In this document: piece by piece, positions 8,385 through 17,876 of the stretch
Layout of the letters: each line of letters starts with the position of its first letter
How positions within the stretch are numbered: the stretch's first letter is position 1
Source of the DNA: Candidatus Hydrogenedentota bacterium
GTDB taxonomy: Bacteria > Hydrogenedentota > Hydrogenedentia > Hydrogenedentales > CAITNO01
Length of the DNA: 63,086 nt
Assembly (NCBI GenBank): GCA_903893795.1
Contig: CAITNO010000121.1
Coordinates: 1 to 63,086 of the forward strand
Reading direction: 5' to 3'
Program-made: the position numbers and the translations under genes
Notes under the pieces: generated by a model
The model's database searches: none
The model's input: only the letters and a program-made list of their open reading frames with translations
Told to the model about the DNA's origin: nothing

Positions 8385-10403
8385 TTACTTCCAACCGTAT
8401 TCCTTCATAACCCAGTGCAGCAGCGCCTCGACATTAATGGCGCTTTCCCAGGGGCGGCAGCGGGTGTTGAAGGGTTTGTGGTCGCGGTAATACTCCGCCC
8501 AGGCACCGGTGTCATCCGCAAGGGACAGCGTTTTCTGAAACAGCTCCTTCGCCGCAGGTTCGCCCAGCTCCGTCAGCGCGTAAAGCACCAACCCGTAGTC
8601 ATAGCCCACCGACACGTCGCTGTCGGGCCGGGAGGGCAGTTTGCCGCTTGCTTTGTACGCCTGTAGGATGCTCGCGACCTCCGGGCGCAACTCCTCCCGC
8701 GTAAACAGCGGCGAATGGAAGTACAGGGGCGTCAGGCTCACGGACTGAAGCGTGTAAACTTTGGGCTCGACCTTCGGGAGCGGCCCTTTATTGAGGCAAT
8801 CCACACATGTATAGCGCCCATTTTCCGTGCGCAAAGTCCACTGCACCGTGTTGCAGGCCTCACAAACCCCGTGGCGCGTGGCTGGCCATTGCCCAAGGTC
8901 GGCATACCGCTCCGGGTTGTTGGTAATCAGCCGCTCCTCCCGCCAGAAATTGCCGCGAAAAGCGCCCCGAACCCCTTCCAGCGTTTTCCGGACGTTGGCT
9001 GCCTGTTCTTTCTCCCAAAGACACTGCGCCTCGGCAAAGTCAGCCAATTTGGTGCCGCTGTCCACAAAAAGCATCGTCGCCTCGGCCGAACCGTCGTTCA
9101 GCGCGGTACGGGGGAGGATACCGCCGGCCACGTAGGTTTCATCGCCATTAAAAGGCAGCATTCCTTTCACCAAGTTCCGCTGCTGCACAGTCCAGGCCCA
9201 GTCAAGCAGGGGAAAGAGATGCCTCACAAATTCGCTGTCACCCGTTCGCGCCAGGTAGTCAAAGGCCTGCAGCGTGATGTACCCGGTAATCTCGACTTCG
9301 TCGTTCTCATGCACATGAAACAGGCCGGGGATGCCAAAGGCTTGGGCGTTGTGGATGGCGCCATACCTCGCGAAGATTCCGTAATAGAACTCCAGAATAT
9401 CCCGGCACATCTCCAAATGCCCCAATGCAGCCAGTCCCCGGGACGTGCCGTACTGGTCGCGCACGTAGCCCAAGTGGTAGGGATACCCCGCCAATATCCC
9501 GCCTTCCACCGCCTGTTGGGCTCTTATCAATACCGCTGTGTCATCAAGCACCTGGACAATTCGCTCGCGCTCAGGCATGGTTGCGGGCAAATCCCGGCCA
9601 AAATCCCGCCCTTTGGCCGTAAATTCGGCCCACCAGTTCCGCGTGCGCTCAAGAAGATTGCCGTAGTCGGCCCCCAAAGCCTCATCCATATGGGCAAGAC
9701 AGGCGTCAAGTTCAGGACCTCCACTAACAAACACAGTCCCTTTTCCCGGCCCGACGGAAATGCTCGCCTCCCGCTTCGCCGCATCATAGCTTCCCGTGAC
9801 ATTGTCCCTCCAGGAGATCTGATGAAAGAACGCGAAGGGAATGGGATAGCGTCCAAAGGGAACCGAAGCCACTCCTATGGGAGTTTCCACCAAAAGACTC
9901 CCGGAGGCCGGGGCCTTGCCAAAGCTGCCCTCCTTGCAGGTCAGCCGCAGCCCCGGCTCCGGACGAAAGACGAAGGGAATGGGCTCCGTGGCATTTACCT
10001 GCCGGATGAAACAGGGGAGTTGGCTGTCCACAAAGTCGGTAATCACCGCAACCACCGCGCCGTTCTCGCTTATCTGGTGTTCCCAGACCGCCGCACCAGG
10101 CACCCGCCGGGAAATGCAGGTCACCGTCCCTGATTGAAGGGCCATGCCGCCAATACTCGTGGTGCTATAGCTCGGACCAAAGACCTGGACGATGTCCGGA
10201 CCCTGGCCATACACGCAAAGGCGGCCATTCCCCAGGCAGTGCACACTTCCGCCCCTTTCACCCGGTGCCCATTCCCGCGCGGTGGTCTTTGCATCCCCGT
10301 CGAGTGGACCTTCCAACCCCTCGCCAAAGGCCATGCCCGACAGCGTTACTGCGCAAACAATAGAACCCAACAAATAGGTGCCGTAGATGGAACTGTTTCG
10401 CAT
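8385..10403 (-). CDS. Secreted six-hairpin-type glycoside hydrolase
   Basis: A 672-residue protein with a signal peptide (residues 1-27, ending GMAFG). The N-terminal 250 residues look beta-rich. The C-terminal half has the alpha/alpha-barrel signature of GH15/GH63-like enzymes (YPYHLGYVRDQYGTSRGLAALGH, then LDWAWTVQQRN and LPFNGDETYVAGG). A Cys4 cluster (CEAC, 16-20 residues later CVDC) sits in the barrel region and may be an inserted zinc ribbon. No exact family or substrate can be assigned. It is transcribed toward the dinG-like gene 133 bases away and lies head-to-head with the efflux operon. Confidence 0.75.
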   Translation of the reverse strand: MRNSSIYGTYLLGSIVCAVTLSGMAFGEGLEGPLDGDAKTTAREWAPGERGGSVHCLGNGRLCVYGQGPDIVQVFGPSYSTTSIGGMALQSGTVTCISRRVPGAAVWEHQISENGAVVAVITDFVDSQLPCFIRQVNATEPIPFVFRPEPGLRLTCKEGSFGKAPASGSLLVETPIGVASVPFGRYPIPFAFFHQISWRDNVTGSYDAAKREASISVGPGKGTVFVSGGPELDACLAHMDEALGADYGNLLERTRNWWAEFTAKGRDFGRDLPATMPERERIVQVLDDTAVLIRAQQAVEGGILAGYPYHLGYVRDQYGTSRGLAALGHLEMCRDILEFYYGIFARYGAIHNAQAFGIPGLFHVHENDEVEITGYITLQAFDYLARTGDSEFVRHLFPLLDWAWTVQQRNLVKGMLPFNGDETYVAGGILPRTALNDGSAEATMLFVDSGTKLADFAEAQCLWEKEQAANVRKTLEGVRGAFRGNFWREERLITNNPERYADLGQWPATRHGVCEACNTVQWTLRTENGRYTCVDCLNKGPLPKVEPKVYTLQSVSLTPLYFHSPLFTREELRPEVASILQAYKASGKLPSRPDSDVSVGYDYGLVLYALTELGEPAAKELFQKTLSLADDTGAWAEYYRDHKPFNTRCRPWESAINVEALLHWVMKEYGWK

Positions 10404-10644
10404 AATTGTTTAACCTTGTGGTGCTGGGGACTGATGCGGAATGGCACGCACACCCTACATAACGCAAGGAAGCTACTGTAACCGTGACCTCGACCCTTTC
10501 GCAAAGACGACAGGACGTCCATTAATTGATTGGTTACAGAACAGTTGATAAACTCCAATTTCAAGGGCTTCAGCCGACTATTTCCCGGTGAGCAAAGACC
10601 TTCTGCTGAAATGGGCTTCATGCCAGAACTGTTTTTCACCTGTG

Positions 10645-12195
10645 ATGCCGATAGACAAACATATGCAGCGAGACCCATTGCAAAACCACAGCGGGGGAAA
10701 CTCTTACCGCTTCAATCAGGCGCTGCCTGTGAGCATCCTCGCGGTAACCTGCGCTTTCGCGCTGCTTACAGGTTGCGGCACGGTCAAGCCAGAAGGGGAT
10801 TACCGAAAAGCGGCCGCGCTCATCACCAAACACACCGGCGCAAAAGAGGTCTACGACCCAGCGCTGGACCCGCTGATCGAGAAAAAGGTCGAGGAGTTGC
10901 TCCGTGACGGACTGCATCTGGAGGAAGCCATCCAGGTGGCCCTGCTGAACAACCGCGGCTTCCAGTCCTCCTTCCTGGACATTGGCGTGTCCCGCGCCGA
11001 TGTGGTGCAGTCTGGCATGCTAGCAAACCCCGTGGTTACGCTCCTGCCGCGCATTCCCGATGTGGGCGGACGCATCAATCTGACCACAGGCCTCGCCCAG
11101 GAACTTTCCGCCCTCTGGCAAATGCCCATTGCCAAGAAAACGGCGCTCAACCAACTGGAAAACACCGTGCTCAAAGTGGGCGACGCCGCGATCACCCTGG
11201 CCGCGCAGGTAAAAACACAATATTACGGGCTGGTGACCTTGACGGAAAGCGAACGCACCGAACGGGAAAACGCTGTTCTCGTGGACCAGTCCATGACCCT
11301 GGCACAACACCGTTTTGATGCAGGCGAAACCACCCTGCTGGACGTGAACCTGCTGAAATCCGACGCGGTGGCCGCCCGGATGCGCCTGTCCAAGATTCAA
11401 GGGGAAATAGAACAGGCCCGGGCCTCCTTCGCCAAACTGCTGGGCATCGACAAGTCAGGGATCACGTGGGAGCTTGTGGACCCGGTCGGGGAACCGAAGG
11501 GGGATATCGCGGACAACGCGGCACTGATTCAAGTGGCCACGGCGCAGCGGCTGGACGCCCAAGTGGGGGCAATGGAAGTTCGTCTGGCCGAAAGTGAGCT
11601 GGCCAAACAGGGCAGGTCCGTCATATCCCATTTGACCCTAGGCGTGGAGTCCGAAAGGACCGATAAGAATGCCGGTCCCAGCCGTTTCGCGCGCGGGGTT
11701 GCGGCATGGAATCCCGCGACGGACGCGCACCCCAGCTACCCCATGCCCGCCGAAGACAAACTTGCCGCCAAGTACAATGTGAATCGTCTGACCGGCCCGT
11801 CCCTCGAAACGGACCTCCCCATATTCGACCAGAACCGGGCGCAGATTGCCAAGGCCCGGATACAGGTGATGCAAAAGCGCAAGGCTTTCGAAGAGGTGGA
11901 AGAGTCGATTCGCGAGGACGTGGAGAAGGCCGCCGTTGACGTGAGAAAAGCCGCGGAGAGGCTCCGGGTTTCCAAAGGAGAGGCGCTTCCCCTGGCCGAA
12001 CAAAACTACGAGACGGCCCAGCGCGTCTACAAGGCCGGTGAGGACAGCATAAGCTTGGTCATCGAAGCCCATAAGACGCTTATCGGCGCAAGAAACGACC
12101 AAATTCAGGCCCTCGGTGACTATGCGGCGGCCATGGCCGAATTGGAACGCTCCGTGGGCGGCCGTCTGGACGCCGCGACGGGGGACAATCCATGA
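10645..12195 (+). CDS. Outer-membrane efflux factor (TolC/OprM-type lipoprotein)
   Basis: About 516 residues from the ATG at 10645. A GTG at 10588 and an ATG at 10663 are other possible starts and none has a clear ribosome site. A lipoprotein signal ends in LLTGC, so the mature protein is lipidated. Two OEP repeats follow, with long helical stretches and the typical DVNLLKSDAVAARMRLSKIQGEIEQARA and ENYETAQRVYKAGEDS segments. The protein should form the trimeric outer-membrane duct of the pump encoded by the next two genes. Its stop overlaps the RND start (ATGA), so the genes are coupled. Confidence 0.9.
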   Translation: MPIDKHMQRDPLQNHSGGNSYRFNQALPVSILAVTCAFALLTGCGTVKPEGDYRKAAALITKHTGAKEVYDPALDPLIEKKVEELLRDGLHLEEAIQVALLNNRGFQSSFLDIGVSRADVVQSGMLANPVVTLLPRIPDVGGRINLTTGLAQELSALWQMPIAKKTALNQLENTVLKVGDAAITLAAQVKTQYYGLVTLTESERTERENAVLVDQSMTLAQHRFDAGETTLLDVNLLKSDAVAARMRLSKIQGEIEQARASFAKLLGIDKSGITWELVDPVGEPKGDIADNAALIQVATAQRLDAQVGAMEVRLAESELAKQGRSVISHLTLGVESERTDKNAGPSRFARGVAAWNPATDAHPSYPMPAEDKLAAKYNVNRLTGPSLETDLPIFDQNRAQIAKARIQVMQKRKAFEEVEESIREDVEKAAVDVRKAAERLRVSKGEALPLAEQNYETAQRVYKAGEDSISLVIEAHKTLIGARNDQIQALGDYAAAMAELERSVGGRLDAATGDNP

Positions 12196-15100
12196 TCCCC
12201 CAAAGCGAAACCGCATTCGTCACGCGACATAACCGCTTCATTCTTTTCGCGGTGCTCGCCCTTTGCCTTGGCGGCGTTTACGCAGCTTTCCGCATGCCTT
12301 CCTCCGTGTTTCCCCAGACCGACTTTCCGCGTGTGGTCATTCTGGTGGACAACGGGGTCATGCCCGCCGATGAGATGATGGCCACCATCACGCGCCCCAT
12401 AGAAGAAGCGATGAAAGACACTCCCGGCTCCATGAGCATCCGGTCCGCCACGGGGCGGGGCTCCGCCGAGGTCAATGTCTTCTTCCGGTGGGGCACCGAC
12501 ATGGTGCAGGCCGAACTGTATGTCCGCAGCCATCTTTCCCAGATCAGCAACGAGCTGCCCCCCACCGCGGAATACCAGGTGCAGCGGTTGACCTTTTCCT
12601 CCTTTCCCATCATCGGCGTGAGCCTGACCAGTAAGACCCGTAACATCACCGAACTCTGGGAAACGGCCGAATACGACATCAAGCCGCAGTTCCTGCGCAT
12701 CGCCGGCGTGGCCCGCGTCAATCTGGTCGGTGGCCGCGAGCTTGAATATCACGTCGTAATAGACCCCGCCAAGCTCGATGCCCGCCACCTGACCGCGGCC
12801 CAGGTCTGCGACGCGCTGAACAAGACTAATCTCTTTGTTCCCTCCGGGATGCACGAGGAAAATAGCCAGCTCTACCTCACCCTCGTGGACGGGCGGGCAC
12901 ACAGCCCGAAAGCGATCGGTGACATCCCGGTGGCCTTTCCCAACGACTCTCCGGTGTACATACGCGACGTGGCAGCCGTGGTGCAGGGTGCCGCACCGAA
13001 ATTTAACATTGTCACGGCCGACGGCGTCGATGCCGTGCTGCTCAATGTCCGCAGCCAGCCCGACGGCAACACCCTTGCGATTGCCGAGGCGCTCAAGTCA
13101 GAAATGGCGGCCCTTCGAAAGCATCTTCCGCCCGACACCCGCATGGCGTTCTTTTACGACCAGTCTGTGTTTGTGCGCGAGGGGGTGCGCAGCGTCTGGG
13201 AAAGCATCATCTTCGGCGTCCTCCTCTCCGTGGCGGTGATGTACCTGTTCCTCCGCAGCATCAGGACCACCCTGGCGGCCGTGGTGTCCATCCCGGCGAC
13301 CCTCCTCATCACTCTTCTGGCGATGCACGCGCTCCACATGAGTTTTAATTTAATGACGCTCGGCGGCATCGCCGCCGCCATTGGACTGATTATCGACGAC
13401 GCCATTGTGGTGGTCGAGGCCATCCACACCAAGGTGAGCCAGGGGCTCGCGCCCTCCCTGGCCGTCCAAACAGCCATGCGCGAAGTTGGCCGCGCCCTCA
13501 TCGGCAGCACGGTGACCCCCGTCGTTGTCTTTGTTCCGCTGGCCTTCCTGGACGGGGTCCCCGGCGTTTTCTTTCGGGCGCTCGCCCTCACGATGGTTTG
13601 TTCCCTCCTCATATCGCTGGTCCTGGCCGTAACGCTCATTCCATCCCTTGGCGCCGCCCTTATCCGCCACAGCACCGTCGCCGTTCTTGTCAAGCGCGGC
13701 GCGCGGCTGGGACGCATCGTTCAGGCCTATGAATGGACCATGCGCAGGGCCTTGCGCCATTCCACACTGATGATGGCCCTCATGGTCCTCGTGGTTCTCG
13801 GCGCGGCGGGACTCTACCTCCGGCTCGACTCGGACTTCCTGCCCGCGCAGGACGAGGGCGCTTTTGTGCTCGACTATTTCAGCAGGCCCGGTACCAGTCT
13901 TTCCGAGACCGACCGGATGCTGCGCCACGTGGAGGAGATTCTTCAACAGAGTCCCGAAGTCGAAAGCTATTCCCGCCGCACCGGCGCTCGCCTGGCCCTC
14001 GCCATCGCCGAACCAAACACGGGTGACTTCCTGGTAAAGCTGCGGCCCGACCGCCAGCGAACCACCGCGGCGGTGATAGACGAATTGCGCTCCAAGATTC
14101 AGGCGGCCGAACCCGCGCTGACAACCGAGTTCCCCGGAATCCTCAGTGACCTTATTGGGGATCTCACCTGGTCACCCGAACCCATCGAAATCAAAATATT
14201 CTCGCACGACACTGGGGTTTTGACCCGCATTGCGACGGCCATTGCCGGCGTGATTGAGGCTGTGCCGGGCGTCGTCGATGTGAACAATGGCCTGGTTGTT
14301 GCAGGTCCTTCTCTGATTTTCCGGGTCAATCTCGAAGAGGCCGCCCGGGCCGGGCTTAACGCGGCCCAATTGGGTGCCAATCTCGAGACCGCGCTCCTGG
14401 GCACTGTGGCGTCCCACATCGTCGAGGGCGACCGCATTCGGAATGTCCGTGTCCTGATGTCAGGCAGCCAGCGGGAGGCGGACATGAGTCTCCTGCCCGT
14501 GCGTTCCGACTTGGGCGCCGCGGAAACGCTGGGTGACGTGACATACATTGAACACCAACCGGGACTTTTGGAAATGCACCGGGAGGACCAGCGCCAGCTA
14601 ATCTCGGTGTCCGGTCGCCTTTCGGGCAGCGACTTGGGAACTGCCATTAAGGCCATTCGGGAAAAAGTGTCCAAGATGCCCGACATCCCCCCCGATGTGC
14701 CCGTCGAATATGGCGGCCTCTATCAGCAGCAGCAGGAATCCTTCAAGAACCTGACCGTTGTGCTGCTCATGGCGGCCCTGCTTGTGTTCGCCGTGCTCAT
14801 CCTCGAATTCCGAACCATTTTCCAGCCCCTGGCCATCGTCACGGGTTCCGCACTGGCCCTGTTCGGTGTGGTCGGTGCGCTCTGGATCACCGATATGTCC
14901 ATGAACATCGTATCCTTTCTGGGTGCCATCATCGGATTCGGAATCGTGGCGAAGAATGGCATATTGATGATGGACTCGGTCGAGCACCTGCGCCACGACG
15001 GTCTTTCCGTGGTGGAGGCCCTCGTCCACTCGGGACGGCGACGTCTCCGCCCCGTCCTCATGACCTCCATGACCGCCTTCCTGGGCCTCCTTCCGCTGGC

Positions 15101-15317
15101 CTACGGCGTCGGTGCCGGGGCCGACATGCTTAAACCCCTTGCCGTGGGGGTCATCGGCGCGCTGTGCATTTCGCTGCTGCTCAGCCTGGTGGCCACTCCC
15201 GTGCTCTACTATGTGCTGGTGCGGCTGTTTACCCCCGGGGCACTTCATCCTTCGGCGCAATCCGGGGACATGCCGGGCGCGCGGCAAACCGCGCATGGAG
15301 TCGGCAACAATGAATAG
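12192..15317 (+). CDS. RND-family efflux pump inner-membrane transporter
   Basis: A 1041-residue AcrB/CzcA-type permease with the normal length and twelve-segment layout in two repeats. TM4 has the proton-relay pair in GLIIDDAIVVVEA and TM10 has the conserved Lys in GFGIVAKNGILMMD, so the relay looks intact. Large periplasmic loops lie after TM1 and TM7. It starts at ATG 12192 inside the stop region of the outer-membrane factor gene and is followed with an 8-bp overlap by the adaptor. The substrate is unclear; the sequence looks closer to multidrug than to metal-type pumps because no CzcA-like metal-site cluster is evident. Confidence 0.93.
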   Translation: MIPQSETAFVTRHNRFILFAVLALCLGGVYAAFRMPSSVFPQTDFPRVVILVDNGVMPADEMMATITRPIEEAMKDTPGSMSIRSATGRGSAEVNVFFRWGTDMVQAELYVRSHLSQISNELPPTAEYQVQRLTFSSFPIIGVSLTSKTRNITELWETAEYDIKPQFLRIAGVARVNLVGGRELEYHVVIDPAKLDARHLTAAQVCDALNKTNLFVPSGMHEENSQLYLTLVDGRAHSPKAIGDIPVAFPNDSPVYIRDVAAVVQGAAPKFNIVTADGVDAVLLNVRSQPDGNTLAIAEALKSEMAALRKHLPPDTRMAFFYDQSVFVREGVRSVWESIIFGVLLSVAVMYLFLRSIRTTLAAVVSIPATLLITLLAMHALHMSFNLMTLGGIAAAIGLIIDDAIVVVEAIHTKVSQGLAPSLAVQTAMREVGRALIGSTVTPVVVFVPLAFLDGVPGVFFRALALTMVCSLLISLVLAVTLIPSLGAALIRHSTVAVLVKRGARLGRIVQAYEWTMRRALRHSTLMMALMVLVVLGAAGLYLRLDSDFLPAQDEGAFVLDYFSRPGTSLSETDRMLRHVEEILQQSPEVESYSRRTGARLALAIAEPNTGDFLVKLRPDRQRTTAAVIDELRSKIQAAEPALTTEFPGILSDLIGDLTWSPEPIEIKIFSHDTGVLTRIATAIAGVIEAVPGVVDVNNGLVVAGPSLIFRVNLEEAARAGLNAAQLGANLETALLGTVASHIVEGDRIRNVRVLMSGSQREADMSLLPVRSDLGAAETLGDVTYIEHQPGLLEMHREDQRQLISVSGRLSGSDLGTAIKAIREKVSKMPDIPPDVPVEYGGLYQQQQESFKNLTVVLLMAALLVFAVLILEFRTIFQPLAIVTGSALALFGVVGALWITDMSMNIVSFLGAIIGFGIVAKNGILMMDSVEHLRHDGLSVVEALVHSGRRRLRPVLMTSMTAFLGLLPLAYGVGAGADMLKPLAVGVIGALCISLLLSLVATPVLYYVLVRLFTPGALHPSAQSGDMPGARQTAHGVGNNE

Positions 15318-16569
15318 AGTGATAAGCATGCTGGCACTTTCCCTACTGATGGCGGGGGTGCTTGCCGTCGCAGGCTGCGGCGCCAAACCCGGTGCCGATG
15401 GGGGAGAGGTGGCGGAACCGCTGCGCCCCGTGGAGATCGAAACTGCCGTGGCAATAACCGAGGACCTGCAGCCCACCGTGGAACTCGTCGGCTCGTTGAT
15501 GGCACAGCCAGAAAAAACCGTTGAGCTGTCTTCCCAAGTTTCCGGCATTGTGCAGAAGGTGCTGGTGCGGGAGGGTCAGGAAGTTGCGGCAGACGCCGAA
15601 TTGGTCAAACTGGACGACAGGGCGGCCCAGTCCGCCCTGGACAAAGCCCGCGCGGCCTGCGACGAGGCGGCCGCCAATTTGGGCCTGCTCAAGCGTGGAC
15701 CACTTCCGGCCGAGGTGGAAGAGGCGCGACAGGAGTTGAAAAAGGCGACACAGGCGGCCGCCTCGCTCAAAGCCAAGTATGCCGCATTGAAGCCTTTGAA
15801 GGATGAAAAGGAAATCTCCGACATCAAGTACGAGGAGGCACGAACCGACCTGGAAGGGGCCGAAGCCGACCGAGAAACGGCCGCGGCCAAACTCAGCGTC
15901 ATCCAGGCAGGCACACGTCCCGAGAATATTGCGCAGGCGGAGGCCCATCTCCGTGCTGCCCAGGCCGATGTCGGGGCGCAGGAATTGGCCGCGGCCCTGT
16001 GCGTGATCAAGAGCCCCATTTCCGGGGTGGTGATGCAATTGCCCGTGCGCCAGGGCATGTACCTGCAGCCTGCAACCACAGTTGCCACCATTATGGACCT
16101 GGGCGTCCTTTTCGCCAAGTTCAAACTGCCTTCTGCCCAACTCGCGCAGGTGGCCGAGGGTACCCCTGTGGTGGTGAAAGTTCTCGCGCTCGGCGAAACG
16201 GCCCAAGACGGCACCATTGTCCGCATTAGACATGAAGCCGACCCCCAAACCGCCGATGTGGAGGCCTTTGCCTCCGTGGACAACGCCGCCAAACTGTTGC
16301 GGCCCAATCTCGCCTGCCGCATTCTGGTCACCCTCCCTGAGGCGAAAAACAGCCTGGCAATTCCGAGCAGCGCCGTGTCAGACAAAGACGGAACGCCCGT
16401 GGTCACGCTCATTCGCGAGGGCAAGGCCCATGAGGTCCCCGTCAAACCAGGAATACGCACTTCAGACAAGACCCAGATTGTGGAAGGTTTGGCCCCAGGA
16501 GACATTGTTGCGACAAAAGGCGGCTATGGACTACCCGATGGCTGCCCGGTAGTGGTTCCCAAATCCTAA
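15310..16569 (+). CDS. RND efflux membrane-fusion (adaptor) lipoprotein
   Basis: About 419 residues from ATG 15310, chosen because GGAG lies 9 bases upstream; ATG 15295 is the alternative. The lipobox VAGC gives a lipidated periplasmic protein. It has a lipoyl half-motif (VSGIVQKVLVREGQEV), a long alpha-helical hairpin (residues about 95-210), a second lipoyl half (IKSPISGVVMQLPVRQG), and beta-barrel and membrane-proximal domains. HlyD/AcrA adaptors join the RND permease to the outer-membrane duct. The operon order OMF-RND-MFP is the reverse of the usual acrAB-tolC order. No regulator gene is adjacent. Confidence 0.92.
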   Translation: MNRVISMLALSLLMAGVLAVAGCGAKPGADGGEVAEPLRPVEIETAVAITEDLQPTVELVGSLMAQPEKTVELSSQVSGIVQKVLVREGQEVAADAELVKLDDRAAQSALDKARAACDEAAANLGLLKRGPLPAEVEEARQELKKATQAAASLKAKYAALKPLKDEKEISDIKYEEARTDLEGAEADRETAAAKLSVIQAGTRPENIAQAEAHLRAAQADVGAQELAAALCVIKSPISGVVMQLPVRQGMYLQPATTVATIMDLGVLFAKFKLPSAQLAQVAEGTPVVVKVLALGETAQDGTIVRIRHEADPQTADVEAFASVDNAAKLLRPNLACRILVTLPEAKNSLAIPSSAVSDKDGTPVVTLIREGKAHEVPVKPGIRTSDKTQIVEGLAPGDIVATKGGYGLPDGCPVVVPKS

Positions 16570-16739
16570 TGATAAAAGCCCATAATTGCCGAAATATGGC
16601 GGCGTTTGACTGTGCCCCCCCTTTTTCCTTATTCTACTCTTGCTGGGGAAGTGTGCGCCGGTGCTGTGCGCCGGGCGCGCCCGGCCTTGTTCGTGACGTG
16701 CATAGGTAGGTGACTCCAAATGCTTGGGAGATATCAGCC

Positions 16740-17273
16740 ATGACTCGCATTGTGATGGTGGGAATAGTAGCGTTGGCAACTTTGTCCGGTTGCCAGTCCA
16801 TGCCTTGGTCCAAGAAGGACCCAATGCCGCCTGTGGAGTTGCTGGACGACACGCCAAAGGGCGGAGCGGCACCTGTGGGTGCGCCTCCGTCCCAAAGCAC
16901 CCCAACGGCCGTCCAGTCCGTAAAGCCCAATGGCCTCGAACTGTCCACCAACCAGCGTTTCAAGGAAGTGCCCCTTCCCGAGAAGGCCAAGGAAGATGCG
17001 GACCGTTCCTACGTGTACGAGTCTGCTGCCTTGCAGATTGGACGCATGGTGTACAACATCCACGCCAATCCTAATGATATCGCCAATTTCTATATTTCCG
17101 AGTGCCCGGCCGCCGGTTGGAAACTCGACAATGCACAGCAGGCCCTGGGCAACACCTATCTGCTGTTCACCAAGCCGGGCAAACGCCTTGAGGTGACGGT
17201 GCAGCCGCTGGGCATGGGCCGCGGACAGCGCCTCATTCTGCACATGGTTCCCAACGGACAACCGGGCGCGTGA
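16740..17273 (+). CDS. Lipoprotein of unknown function
   Basis: A 177-residue protein. ATG 16740 is preferred over GTG 16710 because GGGAG lies 8-12 bases upstream. The lipobox LSGC gives an N-terminal lipid anchor, then comes a Pro/Ala-rich linker (about 25-70). The C-terminal part (ALQIGRMVYNIHANPNDIANFYISECPAAGWKLD) resembles small domains seen in planctomycete-like lipoproteins. No catalytic motif seen. The next gene follows after 7 bases, also a lipoprotein, so the two are probably co-transcribed. Confidence 0.75.
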   Translation: MTRIVMVGIVALATLSGCQSMPWSKKDPMPPVELLDDTPKGGAAPVGAPPSQSTPTAVQSVKPNGLELSTNQRFKEVPLPEKAKEDADRSYVYESAALQIGRMVYNIHANPNDIANFYISECPAAGWKLDNAQQALGNTYLLFTKPGKRLEVTVQPLGMGRGQRLILHMVPNGQPGA

Positions 17274-17280
17274 CCGAAAA

Positions 17281-17754
17281 ATGATGCGTCTGGCGCCCAT
17301 CGCGCTGATTGCGGCGGGATTGTTGCTGTCTTCCTGCAAGACCGGAGATAGTGCGACCAGCCTGTCGCGCATTACAGGCGGCGCGCCATCGGATGAACAG
17401 AAGATAGCCAAAGTCCTCGCGGATGTTGCGCAGGGCATGGAAAGCAAACGGGTGTACCAGGTGCTGTCGCACGTGTCGCAGCGCTATCACGACCGGGCAG
17501 GTCGTGACTACGAGGCATTGCGGCAGTATGTGGCCACCATTTTGGACAACTATAAGACCATACGCGTGACAAGAACACCGTCGCGAATGCAGGTGCAGGG
17601 CGACCGGGCGCGGGTGGTGGACACTTTTGGAACGCTTGCACAGCCGAATGATTTGAAGGAGTACCCCATTGTCGACCTGCAGGGGTGCGTGGTCGTACTC
17701 TTGGAGCGTTCCGGCGACACATGGCAAATACTCGAGTGGGGTCCGCTGTTCTGA
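17281..17754 (+). CDS. Small lipoprotein, NTF2-like fold possible
   Basis: A 157-residue protein with signal peptide and lipobox LLSSC. The rest alternates short helices and strands (EQKIAKVLADVAQGMESKRVYQVLSHVSQRYHDR, then a C-terminal VVVLLERSGDTWQILEWGP), a pattern like SnoaL/NTF2-like DUF4440-type proteins. No catalytic residues can be named. It starts 7 bases after the upstream lipoprotein and probably shares its promoter. Function unknown. Confidence 0.7.
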   Translation: MMRLAPIALIAAGLLLSSCKTGDSATSLSRITGGAPSDEQKIAKVLADVAQGMESKRVYQVLSHVSQRYHDRAGRDYEALRQYVATILDNYKTIRVTRTPSRMQVQGDRARVVDTFGTLAQPNDLKEYPIVDLQGCVVVLLERSGDTWQILEWGPLF

Positions 17755-17776
17755 CCCTCTTTCAGGCACAGCCTAT

Positions 17777-17792
17777 GCGGCCCAGGGGCCGC
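17777..17792 (+). terminator. Possible weak terminator after the lipoprotein pair
   Basis: GCGGCC and GGCCGC close a CAGG loop 23 bases after the stop codon, followed by GCGTTATTT. The stem is short and the T-run poor, so this is tentative. Confidence 0.35.
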
Positions 17793-17876
17793 CGCGTTAT
17801 TTAAGGTTATTGTTGGTATCAACCAAGGTCAGGCGCGTAGCGTCCGGCCATACTACATCGGAGTTGTTGAAATCCC

